Assembly: GCA_963931865.1 (NCBI GenBank)
Contig: OZ007511.1
Coordinates: forward strand, 4,482,626 to 4,546,625
Direction of reading: 5' to 3'
Origin: Axinella damicornis
Taxonomy: Eukaryota > Porifera > Demospongiae > Axinellida > Axinellidae
Length of the DNA stretch: 64,000 nt
The notes below the pieces were generated by a model. That model was not told where the DNA came from and searched no databases. It saw only the letters and a program-made list of their open reading frames with translations. The position numbers and the translations under genes were made by a program. Position 1 is the first letter of the stretch; every line of letters begins with the position of its first letter. Below, in pieces: positions 18,870 to 31,439 of this stretch.

Positions 18870-19800
18870 TCGAAACCTGAAAGAGATTTTACGATTGGAT
18901 TGACATGCATTCAGTGTAGCTTTGCAGCAAAGCAAGGATGGCTAGTTGTCCATTTTGGAAGGAGTCCTAAGAGAGGAGGAGCAGGGAGAGGAGAGAGAGG
19001 AGGGAGCTGGAGGAGAGGGAGAGGAGAGAGGGGGAGAGGAGGTGGGATGCACAGTACATGACTCTCCATCCATTTTTCTCTCCCTCTCTCTTCCCCCTTT
19101 GATTTTAATGAGATTCATCGACCCAAGGATTTTTGATTTTAATGATATTCATAGACACCACCCAGGGCCTCAAGATAACAAATTGGTGGTGTAAGGTGTG
19201 CCATCAGTCAGATCTGGCCCAAGCTTAGGAAATGCTGGGCGAATATTCGGCTGACATCCAAATTTGACCTCCGATTGCTGGGCTTGTGGGGGTTATGAAT
19301 ATCATTAACGGTAATAACGGTATTGCCAGAGGGGTCTCTCCATGTGTGCGGGCCCCACCAAGTTTGGTCGCTGAGGAGCGAATGCTGTGGGAGAGGAGTA
19401 CCTACGAAAGTGCTGTGCGCTGAATGCATGAAAACGTGTTGTCTTGGTGGGAAGAATTCGGTGGTGAAAGGGTTAAAATATGAATATGTTCACATTGTGG
19501 CAATTGTAATTTGTACTGGTTATTGCCAAGCAGGCAAGAGGCTATAACCTTGTTCCCATGGCCCCTGCCCAGCTTTTCATAGCTTGCATGCAGTACAGAA
19601 AAGTGCGAAGAACCTGGAACAAATGACGTATGGACCTGTAGAAAGGTTTACTTGTGTGTGGGTGCACTGGGGCTCAGAACAGCAGGTGGAGCAAAACTTA
19701 CGATTATGTTTCAGATCTTCCTGCTTTCCATACTGCAAGCAATAAAAGCTGCATGGTTTGGGCTGTGCAGTAGACATCTGTTTATATCGCACCTACACGA
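18870..19800. other. Intergenic sequence with GGAGA tract
   Basis: Holds a GGGAGAGGAG low-complexity tract at about 18965-19045 and a short duplicated gattttaatga block at 19100-19145. I recognise no gene. Confidence 0.45.
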
Positions 19801-19801
19801 T

Positions 19802-19965
19802 AGTCTCGTGTAGCCAGAGGGTAGGGTACAAGCGAGCAGGGTCTTCAGGGCTTGCAGAGCTAGAGCAGCTACATGTGGAGTCGAACAGAGAGTGAAATTG
19901 ACATGTTTATCTCAGCTCCAGCTCCACACTCTCAAATTCACACTATCCAGATCAGTCATACTCGT
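19802..19965. repeat. Dispersed repeat, copy 1 of 3
   Basis: Contains agccagagggtagggtacaa, then gcttgcagagctagagcagc and tacatgtggagt. Copies with the same order lie at 49365-49560 (plus) and, inverted, at 50270-50530. Ends are not defined well enough to assign a transposon class. Confidence 0.65.
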
Positions 19966-20089
19966 AAGCACGTGGCTAGGTTATGCAAGTGGTGTGCGTG
20001 AGGCATGATGTGGATATGTAATCCTAGTAACACTTCAGTTATGGGAGGGACAAGGTTGCCAATCCCCAAAGTAAAATGTACCAATCTTG

Positions 20090-21027
20090 CCTGGTTAGCC
20101 ACATTCCCAGGCGCTCAGTAATTGGGGAGAAGAGCGCCTGGAATCCACTGTTTGCGCATGTGCGGCTCCCCAGATTTTGCGGGGAACTTGGAAACTACTT
20201 GTTGTACTAGTCCGTGTTGCACGACCGTACATTCCTGAAACACGGGAGTCGTTTTACACCTACAAGACGCAGCTCTGTTCAACCAAGCCGTGCCATACGC
20301 CTTCGGTAAGGTCGGAAAGCCAGGAACGGTGCTGAGAACAAACAACTGACAGCAATACAGTACGTACAAAATGGCAGGAATGTGTCTTACCGGGTCTCTA
20401 TCGTGCTTCGCGTCCACTTCGGAAAGGTAGAAGCGGCGTATCGCCGTCCACAGACTTCGAAACCATGATGCTGGAGTCGTATATTTTACTGAATATTTGT
20501 CCATGTTATTTCAGGTAATTGGGGAGAAGAGCGCCTGGTATCCACTGTTTTTGTAGGGAACTTGGAAACTACTGTTATACTAGTCCGTGTTGCACAACCG
20601 TACATTTTACTGAAACACGGGAGTCTTTTACATTTACAAGACGCAGCTCTGTTCAACCAAGCCGTGCCGTACGCCCTCAGTAAGGTCGGAAAGCCACGAA
20701 TGGTGCTGAGGACGAACAACTGACAGCGATACAGCACGTACATAAAAGGTTTGTATGGTTAGCTACATACGGCCAGGTCGAATTTATCTAGCTATGGGGT
20801 CTTACTGTTTGTATCGTGCTTCGCGTCCACTTCGGAGAGGCAGAAGCGGCGTATTGACGTCCACAGACTTCGAAACCATGGCCTCGCATGATGTTGGAGC
20901 CGTATATTTTACCGAATATTTGTCCGTGTTATTTCAGCTTACGAATCTCGATAAATGATACGGAGAATGTAACGGAACTGCCAGGCACTCTTCTCCCCAA
21001 TTACCGACCACCTGGGAACTAGGCTAT
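20090..21027. mobile_element. Rearranged copies of the long TAGCC-family element
   Basis: Starts ttagccacattcccaggcgc and ends accacctgggaactaggcta. The interior matches the intact element at 23807-24319 twice: 20100-20510 and about 20515-20960 both carry cttggaaactactt.., gactagtccgtgttgcac and cagacttcgaaaccatg blocks. The repeated interior suggests a nested or tandem insertion. The flanking 9-mers do not match convincingly. Confidence 0.75.
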
Positions 21028-21629
21028 GCATGGGAGTAATTTAAGATCTGTACAAAGGATGACCAGATTCAGAACAGTTTACATAACTGATACAGGTCTG
21101 GTTACACTTTGAATCAGAAGCATACTTACATTTTGAATCAGGTCATTGCCGATATGTTCCGTTGCACTATACGTCTTGTGAATCTGTATCAGAATGTAAA
21201 GAGATCCGTATCAGAACGGGACCAGTTCTGATTCAGAACTTAGGATTTGCTGCATACCATAGAGCTCATACTGTGCTGCAGAGATTACATGTAGTGCTTA
21301 ACGTGCTTTGAATTAGGTCCAAATCCAATTGGAATAGACCTTCCAAAAATTTAGCGTTACGACGCCAACTGCAGCCTCATGATAGCCACCTCACCATCCA
21401 AGTAAACTCTCCAGTGCTCTCCTGTTTTATAAAGCCCAGTGCGTTTGTGGCGATTATGGGTAATACATGAATTTCTTTATTAGGGCAATGAATCTGTGTT
21501 ATGTGCCAAACCATACATAGACACTTTCAACTGGTCTGGGAATGAAACCAGTACACGCCCTAATACTCAGCGTCACAATTTTGAGGAACCATAATGACAC
21601 ATGCTCAGTTCAGGAATGGGAACATGGGT

Positions 21630-22330
21630 GCACTACCACCAACCTCTAGATACCATCCCACCGAGCTTCCAAGAGTGAGGTGGGCTACCTTGCACGTAGT
21701 TGCCAATAAAATAACCACTAGCAGCTGCCAGAGCTATGCTCACAGTGTTCACCATTCGAGCAGAGGGTTCATATGACAGACAGCGAACATCAGACCATCC
21801 AACTACTGGCAGATTTGGAGCCATAACTCCTGGGCTCACCCATGAAGAAGATTATTAGCTACAGCATTGACACATAATTCATTGCAGTATTACCAGTCAT
21901 ACTGACATCAAACACACAAGGCTTTGATAGGCAAGCCTGAGTGAGCCCCACACTAGAGACAGCGGAGCAGCGACCACTGCAACACATCAAGATTTAAGCA
22001 TGTGTGTCTGTGAGTGACGTGAGTGGGGCGCGACTAAACGTGTGATATGCAATCTTCGTACTTATTTTGTACTGTGTGTAACTAGGGGATTCGGGAAGTG
22101 GGACTAGACTAGCGATGCATACAACTCTCGCAGATGCATTCCAATTTAGAGGGAGGTGGATTAGCAGTTGCCACAACTATGCTCACCAACAACGTTCACG
22201 GTTGAGCAGAGCAAGTAAGCATCATACCATCCAACATTCAACTTCTAGCAGATTTGGGGGCATGGCTTACCCATGAACAGGAGTATTAGCTAGAGCATAG
22301 ACACATACCAAACTCCATTCCTTGCTACGA
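21630..22330. repeat. Tandem duplication with a possible minus-strand exon
   Basis: Blocks at about 21700-21880 (gcagctgccagagctatgct, later atccaactactggcagattt) recur at about 22155-22320 with 75-80% identity by eye. The left copy has an open minus-strand stretch reading NTVSIALAAASGYFIGNYVQ that ends in a gtagcc donor. It could be a small exon or chance. A fragment of the 14090-14400 repeat separates the copies. Confidence 0.5.
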
Positions 22331-22429
22331 GTCATGTGTCAAACTCATCAGACAGGGCTTTATTTGGAATTTAGCATCACACTATAGAGACAGTGGAGCA
22401 GAGCAAAGTACATGTAGCTGGGTCTGGCA

Positions 22430-22960
22430 CAGGTTGTCATGTCAGCATAACTAGTCAGGCCTTCCATCCTGGTCTAGTTTGTTGCTTTTGTCGGCTGCAT
22501 GCTTCATAGATTCTCAGCCTCATTTCCCGGTGGCATAACACCATCACTAACAACATGAATTTAATGCGATACAGAAACATTGCAAGTGTGGCAGGCAGTT
22601 TCTTTTGTTTTGCTTGGGAATGTTCACAGGTTAAGATATCAGTGTTCATGAACACACTCACACAGTGAGTCATGAAATTCACAAGGTTTAGGTCGGTCAT
22701 GGTGGCGGAAAATATCAGAAATCCAGCAGCAAAATGTGACCAACTACAATACATCCCCACACGAACACAACTTGATCATGGAATGCAACTGAGAGGCTAC
22801 ATACCAGAGTGACTACTTACACTGTACACTTACTTTAATTTACAACCACTGGGTTAACTAATACAACGCTGGATTTGATGACAGCGACAGCATCGGATTG
22901 TGGTAAATAAAGTGTACCAGGAGCCCATAACGAGAAGGAGTGTCCAACTTAGCATCCTAG
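22430..22960. repeat. Segmental duplicate, copy A
   Basis: Matches 26565-26990 closely: gctgggtctggcacaggttg, later gttaagatatcagtgttcat and ctacaatacatccccacac. A third partial copy is at 25430-25550. The shared block accagagcccata-like near 22915 (accaggagcccataacgaga) recurs at 27828. The open minus-strand ORFs in copies A and B are similar, but neither has recognisable domains. Confidence 0.7.
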
Positions 22961-23800
22961 CTATAGTGCATCCTTGTTGCGTGTACTGCTACGTATACAG
23001 TGTTGCCTCTCTTAAGTTAAGCTAATCAAGTTAGCCCTTTAGGGCCCATAGCGTCAAATGTCGTCATAATACTTGACGTGACTTCCGACAATGTCCTTGA
23101 ACCTTGTAGGGCCTCCTTTTCCAGCATACACAGCCCGTTTTTCAGCTACGGCAGGTTGCCATTTCTTGGGAGACTTGACTGCAAGTTTGGTAATTTGGTG
23201 GGTGTGGTTAAGTCACGGTAAGCTTAGTATAGCTGAAATTACCTGTGTGAGCAGTTTCGAGCCCAGCAACGCCAGGGAACAGAAATTAGGGTACGTTTAC
23301 ATGTTGACCTAGAGAAAAAAATTTGGTCCCTAAAGAGTTTTAAAAGCATATTTGTGCTCTGTCAGCCTCTTCTTGAGAGTTTTCCAGTCTTGCCAACATA
23401 AGTCATGCTGCACTCTTCGCAGGATACATGTAGCTCATACACTACTCCCTGTTCTGTTTGCTACTCCCTGTTCTGTTTGCTACTCCCTGTTCTGTTTGCG
23501 TCTTTGGAGGTCCGCGTGAGAGCTTCTGCATCCGTATGAGTGTCACTGGATCTGCATCTGTGCGTCTGCGTTCATCTATGCACATATTATGATTAAACGT
23601 CCAGATGTGTCTGGACGTAAGGACTTTCGGGATGTGCTACAAACCTAAGTTTGACTATTCATAGTGCTACAGAGGTGATTAACACCAGTACGGCAGGCTA
23701 ACGACACAGTATATACTCCTCCAACAATGCAACTTGATTGGCTGGTAAGATGTAAACTATGTCAACAGGTCTGCCAGACTTGCACAATCTTGCATGAAAT
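22960..23800. other. Intergenic sequence, no gene seen
   Basis: Short triple repeat ctactccctgttctgtttg at 23450-23500. No coding pattern I can support. Confidence 0.45.
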
Positions 23801-23806
23801 CCTGGT

Positions 23807-24319
23807 TAGCCACGTTCCCAGGCGCTCGGTAATTGGTATCCACTGTTTGCGCATGTGCGGCTCCCCAGATTTTGCAGGGAACTTGGAAACTACTTGTTGT
23901 ACTAGTCCGTGTTGCACGACCGTACATTACTGAAACACGGGAGTCGTTTTACACCTACAAGATGCAGCTCCGTTCAACCAAGCCGTGCCATACGCCTTCG
24001 GTAAGGTCAGAAAGCCAGGAACGGTGCTGAGGACGAACAACTGACAGCAATACAATACGTACATAAAGAATGTGTCTTACAGGGTCTCTATCGTGCTTGG
24101 CATCCACTTCGGAAAGGTAGAAGCGGCGTATTGCCATCCACAGACTTCGAAACCATGGCATCGCATGATGTTGGAGTCATATATTTTACCGAATATTTGT
24201 CGGTGTTATTTCAGCTTACGTATCTCGATGAATTATATAATGGAACTGCTCGCGCATGCACGAACAGTGGATACCAGGCGCTCTTCTCCCCAATTACCGA
24301 GTGCCTGGAAACGAGGCTA
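23807..24319. mobile_element. Long TAGCC-family element, 9-bp target duplication
   Basis: Starts TAGCCACGTTCCCAGGCGCT and ends with the near-inverse through GAGTGCCTGGAAACGAGGCTA-like sequence. AATCCTGGT (23798-23806) and AATCCCGGT (24320-24328) flank it with one mismatch. The 513-bp interior is shared with 20090-21027, so this is a real family with defined ends. No intact transposase is encoded. Confidence 0.85.
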
Positions 24320-24479
24320 AATCCCGGTGTGAGAAGGCCCAGCTGGCATCCTTTGGTATACAAATGAAAGATTACTACAGATAACCAAGAGATTACTAGA
24401 AATGCATGCAAGGACATGGACAGCTTCACAAGAGAGGAACTCGTGTCGCTAGCTGCTCAGTGATCTCACCGAAGGCTCT

Positions 24480-25180
24480 ACAATGTACCTCAAACACTGA
24501 GAAAGAGGTTACTACTGTGCCAACTGGAAAGATACCTTGAGATGTTCTCTGGATGGCATGAGTTGGACGAGATTTCGTAGAACACTCTCTGGGTGTCCAT
24601 CAGGGCATGTTCACGGCTGATGCGAGAGAGGTGGGGAAGAGCCTGTGGGGAGATGGGGTTTCTTGAATAGCTGTGAGGGTTTGTGGGAGACGTGATCGAG
24701 CATGTGTGTATGTGTGTGTGTGTGTTTATGCGGGGGCATGTGTGTGTGCAGGGGGGGTAGGACAAGATCACGTGCACTGTCATTTAGTATGACGTAATGC
24801 AAAGTCGTTCTGCTGCTTTTCTCCGTGGAAGAAGGCTGCATTGCGCTTTCGATGCATCCTGAAGAGTAATCTCCGTGCAAAGACTGTGACCGAACTGGGT
24901 ATAAGCCACTACACACTGCTACGTGCCTGTACTGAGCAGTTATGTAAGTGACCATGCAGACTCACAGAGAATATCAGCGAATGCAGACTTGTCGACCGCA
25001 CTCAAGTGTTTAGCATCAGGTAGGAAGTCAATAAAGCGATCGAACCCCATCGAACCCCAGCGATAAGTCAGCGCTAGAGCTGTTACTAGTCTGCTAGTTC
25101 CGCACACTTCTTGTATATTATTGTGCACTATACCTATGGAATGTTAATTGTACCACGTGCGCACAGACCTTGTCCCACCC
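24480..25180. other. Sequence with weak minus-strand coding potential
   Basis: Open minus-strand stretches occur at 24490-24783 and 24940-25128, but they lack convincing splice pairs and domains. A TG tract lies near 24700-24750. Confidence 0.3.
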
Positions 25181-25189
25181 CCCCTGGTG

Positions 25190-25272
25190 TGTGTGTGTGT
25201 TTATGCGGGGGCATGTGTGTGTGTGTGTGGGTGTGTGTGTGCATGGGTGTATGTGTGTGTGTGGTGTGTGCG

Positions 25273-25333
<61 letters not shown>
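25190..25333. repeat. TG microsatellite
   Basis: A (TG)n tract with GGTG/GCATG interruptions, about 140 bp. The Cys/Val and His/Thr ORFs on either strand are artefacts. Confidence 0.95.
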
Positions 25334-25336
<3 letters not shown>

Positions 25337-25688
25337 GTGTAAGTATCAGGTATGTTCACATGCCACAAACAATTTCTGCACATTTCGAATAAAGCCAAAA
25401 TTAGCAGAAACAGCACTGTTTATAGGGCCACTGATGTGCCATTTCTGCCAAAAATGGAGTAACGAACAACAAGTGTGGCAGGCAAATTCATTTGTTTTGC
25501 TCGGAAAAGCTCACAAATCAAAATATCAGTGTTCATGTACCCTCATTAGCGATGAAAAGTTGGGCAGGGGACTGGAAACTAGGCTAAACCCAGGTGCATG
25601 TATAACTTTCTTGCTCATTAGGCTCAACTTAAGCCTTCCAAAAATTGTTACTTCTCTCAGAGACTAGTTCCCCGAGGTAACTAACTGC

Positions 25689-26087
25689 TAGCCTCGTACC
25701 CAGTCCCACGCCCAGCTTTTCGTCGCTGCTTAGTACGGTAAAGCGGGGAGGGCCTGGTACATTTCCTCACGTGAGCATGACGTAATTGAAAAACCGCAAA
25801 ATTTTCAGAACGAAGACGCTACGTTTTGCGCGTTATTCAGCCATCTACACGTTCAACGCTCGGTGAGTATGACAGTCGCCCCCCGCTAGCTAGATACGTG
25901 TGGTGTGTTACCTGGTACCTTCGTTCTTCTTGCTGTTCTGAGGCCCACTACGCCCACGTTCAACTTCCGGTCTTTCTACCCCTTTCTACCCTTGACGTCA
26001 CTCACGTGAGGAAATGTACCAGGCCCTCCCCGCTTTACCGTACTAAGCAGCGACGAAAAGCTGGGCGTGGGACTGGGTACGAGGCTA
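25689..26087. mobile_element. TAGCCTCG-family element, exact 9-bp target duplication
   Basis: Starts TAGCCTCGTACCCAGTCCCA and ends with the exact inverse (tgggactgggtacgaggcta). The arms pair for about 90 bp through cgcccagcttttcgtcgctg and ggcctggtacatttcctcac. ACTAACTGC is repeated exactly at 25680-25688 and 26088-26096. The 200-bp interior has no recognised coding sequence. Confidence 0.93.
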
Positions 26088-26282
26088 ACTAACTGCACCC
26101 TCAGCAATGCTCAACCCAACAGAGGATGGCTCACTTATATACTTACTATTAAAACCTAGCGCTTGTGGGTTCACTTCCTGCCTGTTGGCATCATGAATAC
26201 TGATATCTTCAGCCATGAATTCTATTATGAAGGCATGCGGCTTGCGCAAGGATACTTGCAACACAAAGCAAGGTCCAAGTGC

Positions 26283-26439
26283 AATGGTATACCCAGTTCT
26301 TCGGTTTGCATTGACGGATGCAGAAGAGCAGCGCGGTTAAAATCTCTGTTCTTCGCCGCTCTTCTGCATCCGTGTAATAAATTATTGCCAACGCAAACCG
26401 AAGAACAGAAAGAACGGGGTATGCCTGGGAACGAGGCTA
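26283..26439. mobile_element. Foldback element, truncated left end
   Basis: The arms gttcttcggtttgc and gcaaaccgaagaac flank a second pair, acggatgcagaagagc and gctcttctgcatccgt. The right side ends gcctgggaacgaggcta like the TAGCCTCG family. No matching left terminus is seen. Confidence 0.75.
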
Positions 26440-26564
26440 GGTATAACTATATAGGTAAATGCAGGACATTATGGGGTGAGCGTGAGCAAGCTGCATTCAT
26501 TGTAACCATCAATGACAGAATTGGAAGTGTCGGGAAGAATCAACCAGGCTTGTGGTAGTACATT

Positions 26565-26990
26565 GCTGGCACCAGTCTAGCTGGGTCTGGTACAGGTTGT
26601 CATGTCAGCATAACTATTCAGCCCTTCCTTCCTGGTCTCCTTCCTCTCAGCCTCGTCCCGGTGGCATACCACCATCACTAACTGCTACTAAGCACATGAA
26701 TTCAAATGGATCTTGTGCGCATACGGAAACATTGGAAGGCGATTCGTTTGGTTTATCTTGGCACAGGTTAAAATATCAGTGTTCATGAACACACTCACAC
26801 AGTGAGTCATGAAATTCACAAGCGTTAGGTCAGTCATGGTGGTGATCAGAACCCCAGCAGCAAAATGTGACCAACTACAATACATCCCCACACAAACACA
26901 ACTTGATCATGGAATGCAACTGAGAACTGAGAGGCTACATACCAGAGCAACACTTCAAATGAACACTTACACTCACTTTAATACACAAAC
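26565..26990. repeat. Segmental duplicate, copy B
   Basis: Second copy of the 22430-22960 block in the same orientation. Differences include loss of the gcaggcagtttcttttg region and extra sequence around ctgctactaagcac. Minus-strand reading frames are interrupted relative to copy A. Confidence 0.7.
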
Positions 26991-26999
26991 ATTTGGTTA

Positions 27000-27555
27000 A
27001 CATTGGCAGGGAATGAGGGCTAAGATTTTCTGGTCATGAACAGGGACAGAAAAAGTGGTACGGCCCTCCATAGTAGCACACAGTGGAAGGTGGTGCTTGG
27101 AGGCGCAAAGCACGGAAAATGAATCTCGTATGTATTTTTAGTGATGAGGAAGCACTCTCACAGCATCCAAACGGCAGTTTTGGGAAAGATAAAGACCTTG
27201 GCTGGTGTGGAGTTTCAATGGTAGGTAGGTCCAGAACTAGGACGAGAAACAGATGCCATCGCCGAGTCTGCACATATAATTCTATGATTGAGCATAGATT
27301 ATATATGCGTGACGACACGTGCACGCGATATTATAATAAGGTCGGCTGGAAAAGTGGTCCGGCCAAAGCTGGACCACGGCGCCGCCTCGGGGAAAGCGTG
27401 CAATTTTACCTCCATGGGAACGAGGCTACACAACTTAATCACAGAAAGCAACTGAGAGGGCAGAGCAACTTCAAATGAACATTTACACACACAAAGACTA
27501 ATACAACATAGGCAGGGAATGAGGGCTAAGATTTTGTGGTCATGAACAGGGAGGA
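27000..27555. repeat. Direct duplication flanking 27050-27500
   Basis: The 45-bp block ggcagggaatgagggctaag + attttctggtcatgaacagg occurs at about 27006-27047 and again at 27510-27552, and both follow acacaaac/aatacaac-like sequence. The intervening 460 bp ends ttttacctccatgggaacgaggcta, the right end of the TAGCCTCG family. Confidence 0.65.
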
Positions 27556-27999
27556 CTGGTCAGTAGTCTGTCCCAATAGAGGAGATGGGCCAAAGGTCAT
27601 GGATCACATGGGCACTTGCCGCAGAGTTTCTTTTTTCCACACATTACAGTATGTGCATTACGTAAGTCACATACAGCATGTTGACACTGACAGTTACATA
27701 ACGTTGAAATGGCATACTCAAGGACCAGCGTAACACTTGCACAAGTTGTAAACTTTGGGGCCCCTGATCATCACACCAGCATGCCACTGCGATTCCTGGA
27801 CAGTATCTGATTGTGGCAAATACAGTGTACCAGGAGCCCATAATGAGAAGGAGTGTCCAACTTAGCAAAGAACACCCCTGCTCTAACCACTGCAACCTAA
27901 AATTTGGAACCTCGTTAGGTAACATGAGCTGGCATGCAGGCTACTCCCGCAGCTGTCCTAGCTCCAAGTTGGATCGTGAATAAAATTACTAGGAGAATG

Positions 28000-28860
28000 T
28001 ATGACATGGTGGGGCGAGCCTGAGCGAGTGCAATGCAGTGCAATGCAGAACATGGAGCATTTGCATGCACATGACTGAGGCAACAGAAATCATAATATGA
28101 CAATCAGACATGTAGCTACACTTGTGCCAATATGCATGCTGCACAAATTATGGTCCACCACACCATGTGCTCGAACAGTACGTGTCCGGCAACAATAGCT
28201 ACATAATAACGGAATCAATGTTCAGATAAATCCTTGTTGCCATGCGGTAGCCCCTATCGCTCACTCTCTACTGAATATATAGGTGCACGAGCCGTCTCCG
28301 TCTTTGTCATCGCCCGGGTGGTCGAGGGCAACTCAGAGGTAGACTACTGATGGTTCGACTATCGCTCACTCAGTATCACTGAATAGGTAGGTCCACGAGC
28401 ACAGTCTCCGTCAAAACCCATAATCACTTTTTAGCGCAACCCTCAGGTTCTACAGCAATCACAGGTATTGTGTAGCCTCGTTCCCAGTCCGACGCCCAGC
28501 TTTCGTCGCTTACGTGCACACTGTACGTGGGGCTTGCTCAGGCTTGCCACAAATACCACTTTCGTGCGACCGCAAGTGCAAGCACGGGGTTAGTGACACT
28601 ACCAGCAATCCGTAAGTGTGCAGTGCATGTATAAGGCCACATGCGATGTGCCTACAGTGTACCAGACCTGCTTTGGCTAACCTATCAGTTCCTGTGTTTA
28701 GCATGCATACCACAGTCAGACATTAGTTAGCACATGCACCAGTATCTCCATAGGAAACAATTCCTGTGTTAACAGTTCCTGTGTTAACAGTTCCTGTGTT
28801 AAGCGTACCATAATCCCACATTAAGTGCATGCTCCTACATCTTCATAGAAATATGCACCT
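28000..28860. other. Intergenic sequence with short repeats
   Basis: Contains a left end of the TAGCCTCG family at 28473-28505 (tagcctcgttcccagtccga), two tactgaata..ggt..cacgagc repeats at 28255-28410, and a triple ttcctgtgttaacag repeat at 28760-28800. No gene recognised. Confidence 0.45.
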
Positions 28861-28995
28861 AATGACATTCCTGAAATAGGAAGTGCACTTCATTTGGTAC
28901 CCTTCCAACTCCTTTTTGGATCGAAAAATGGCTGCGTTTCAGGAAATAGCATGTAGCTTGGGACGAGAATCAAATCAAACCATCGAACATGCTTA
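28855..28995. repeat. Internal fragment of the 37828-38108 MITE family
   Basis: Matches the interior of that element: atgacattcctgaaatagga, then ttggatcgaaaaatggctgc and gggacgaga. A further piece sits at 29765-29800 (ggacgagaatcgaacctgcg). The inverted ends are missing. Confidence 0.7.
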
Positions 28996-29904
28996 TATAA
29001 GAGCTGCACTACATAACACACAAGTATGGTATGTGCGTACGTTTTGTGCAACATTCTACAGCATGCGGTTGTTCCCAGGCCTACTCACTCCAGCGCTCGT
29101 TGCTGGAAGCACTAATGCTGGTACTGCAAGTGACAAACTCCGGGGTGAGAAGGTCTGGGAATGAGGTTAAGGTTGCGCGTTCCCGGGACCGGATACCATG
29201 TCGCGCCATTGGAGAGGAGCTGGAGCGTCAGATCAGCACGAGCGAGGGAATGCAGCAGACACCCATGCCGTATCACTGATAGAGAGGGAACTGCCATCAG
29301 CTACTTACCTCAAAAGATTTCACCCGTCTGTCTCGATCCGCGGTTCCAACTGCCTTCAGAAGTTCGCTTCCGCGATCGTACGCTTGGGCTGGCAATCTTC
29401 CAGGATCAGGAACACCGTCGACAGGTTTCTGGTAGCACAGCAGAGCCATACTTGTACATGCACTTCGATTCACAAAAACTCACACACTAAGTTGAATGAT
29501 AAATTATTTGACGATGAAAAAAGTTTGCGTTTTTAATTTTCGTCGTAATGCCGTATAGACGAAAATTAATTACAGCAAAAATTTCCCGATCTACGGTGAT
29601 CTCTTCCTGGAGCATATTATCTTCAGGATGCTTCTCCCACAGAGAAAGAGGGTAAAATTACTTCATCACATAAAATGACGGCAAATGTGATCCAGTCCTA
29701 CTCCCACCTGGCATAACACCATCGCTTACAAGCTACTAACCACACGAACTCAAATGCATACTGCACATACAAACTGGACGAGAATCGAACCTGCGCCTAA
29801 CAGTGAATATGCACTTATTTCCTACACTTAGTAATGCACGACTACGGAATGTCTCTTTGTGGCCTGAGGTTGTGCTCAGGCCACATACAATCGTAGCACA
29901 ACTG

Positions 29905-30115
29905 CTTGATGATGGGTCAATATCATGCTTAAGATATTCAATGGTATTGAACTTACTCGGTTGATGAGAAAACGTCATCTGTGATCTGTGAAACGACGGC
30001 CTGTTTATCCCACTCTCCTCCACCTTGGACTCCACAAGCGGCCCAACAACACCATCAATCCTGTGCTGCAAGAGACGCACAAACTCATAGCTGGGGTGGG
30101 GGTGGGGGGGAAGGG
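29905..30115 (-). pseudogene. Duplicated, frameshifted copy of TBC1D32-like exon 2
   Basis: On the minus strand this reproduces exon 11883-11740 with its acceptor-side G-rich tract. It reads YEFVRLLQHRIDGVVGPLVE then SKVEE, after which deletions shift the frame and remove the GDGHTAV segment. The donor side (ttctcatcaaccgagtaagt) is kept. The similarity continues outward (gatattcaatggtattgaac), so this is a DNA-level duplication rather than a retrocopy. The exon cannot be used in frame. Confidence 0.88.
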
Positions 30116-30296
30116 GAGAGGTGTCTTCCTGATCAATTCCCATTTTGCCAATTCCCACATTGTCAATTTCACTTTGTCAGCACCACTTTGTCAACATTGA
30201 CCAAGTGGGAATTGACAATGTGAGAAAAATGACAACGAGGGAATTGACAAAATGAGAAGTCTACAAAGTGGGAATAGATTACTCTAGGTTGACTCT

Positions 30297-30644
30297 GTGA
30301 CAGGCATAGGACATCACCTTCAGTTATACGAGGCAATATACAGAGCTGTCCAAAACCATGGGCCACATGTGCAGTACTCTAGCAATGATGCGCTTCGACT
30401 CTTCATTCATCAACTAATGGCTCTGGCATTCTTCCCAAAGTGGGTGATGTCAATACACTACTCTGAGTTCAAGCACAAAAGTGCAGTGCACTCCCTCAGT
30501 TGGACGATCTTCCAACACTCCGTCAAAGGCTCACGCATTGGTTGGCCTGCTTTTTGGTGGTCAAAGGAAGACGGAAACCAGCATATGGTGTGTAGCCTAT
30601 TGTATGCCCTCAAGGAAGACCAGTTTGTCCCATTATCTGGCTGA
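30297..30644 (+). CDS. Unidentified open exon-like stretch
   Basis: 115 codons are open from just after an acceptor-like tactctag, ending at a TGA at 30642-30644. The protein includes HLQLYEAIYRAVQNHGPH, FFPKWVMSI and SLSWTIFQHSVKGSRIGWPA, with several Trp and Phe. It looks protein-like in composition, but I recognise no family. It lies inside the duplicated segment, between the pseudo-exon at 29905-30115 and the block at 30637-30880. It could be a terminal exon or a transposon remnant. Confidence 0.35.
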   Translation: MTGIGHHLQLYEAIYRAVQNHGPHVQYSSNDALRLFIHQLMALAFFPKWVMSIHYSEFKHKSAVHSLSWTIFQHSVKGSRIGWPAFWWSKEDGNQHMVCSLLYALKEDQFVPLSG

Positions 30645-30930
30645 ATGTGTTCTAGCTGAGATGCCCTGTGCTCAAACAGGCATCACTTCCAGTTAATTCT
30701 CAGCTTGAGGACACCTTGACTGATTAGTAGATCTAAATAAAATTACTATAGTACGGTTGGACCACAGACACCTGAACAGGATGATTGAATGCACACCTCA
30801 TAAGCTGACTGCAGAACCACATCGATGACTGATTACAGCAACCCAGGATTCAGTTGTCATAGATCACCCCTGTAGATCTAGAGTTTAGAGCTCCAGCGGA
30901 AAATATACTCTTTTTAATGCGCACCACGAA
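30637..30930. repeat. Second part of the duplicated TBC1D32-like 5' region
   Basis: Matches 12925-13470 with insertions and deletions: atctggctgaatgtgttct, then gaatgcacacctcat, gactgcagaacc, and acatcgatgactg. Together with 29905-30115 it marks a duplicated and rearranged segment about 18 kb from its source, in the same orientation. Confidence 0.72.
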
Positions 30931-31439
30931 ACGTGCAAGGGTTCAAAGGTCACGTATGCGGTAAAAAACGGAGCGGGAGACGGCCTGGGAACTCCAGAAC
31001 TTCTCTGCATGGTCTGCTACATAACTGTGATGAAAAGCTTACACAGATATACTTCAAATCCCGACATCAGACTTCAGCTTGTTATGTCAAATCTGGTAGC
31101 TAGCTAGCTAATGTCCTTAGGAGATGGGAAGCCTGGGGTCGTTTCTATTTCGTTTAAATGGACAGTACGTACGGCCTCCAGTTCCAGTGTTGAACGCCAT
31201 CTCTTAGTGTTGCCCAAGCAACTTGATTGCATACTCATTAGTAAACAAGTGTGGTTACTATCGAGTTCGCAAATGGGAAACTAGCCACCTGTAGATTTCA
31301 AAGTAGCTACATAGCAAGTATGATTTAGAATTCTAGCAGTTAGCAGGTGCCTCCATTATTTGAGTGAGTGATGTAACAACCATTATATGGAATATGGTTG
31401 CCAAGGTGAGTACCCAATTGCTACCCCACGAGATATATA

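Noticed and set aside
25111..25667. 165-codon plus-strand ORF
   Set aside because: The first half is a TG microsatellite and the rest overlaps a duplicated repeat block.
28305..28345. tRNA-like ggtggtcgaggg
   Set aside because: No acceptor stem or anticodon arm can be formed around it.
29770..29800. tRNA gene or tRNA-derived SINE (B-box-like ggttcgattc on minus)
   Set aside because: No A box or cloverleaf at the right distance. The motif belongs to the 37828-38108 MITE family.
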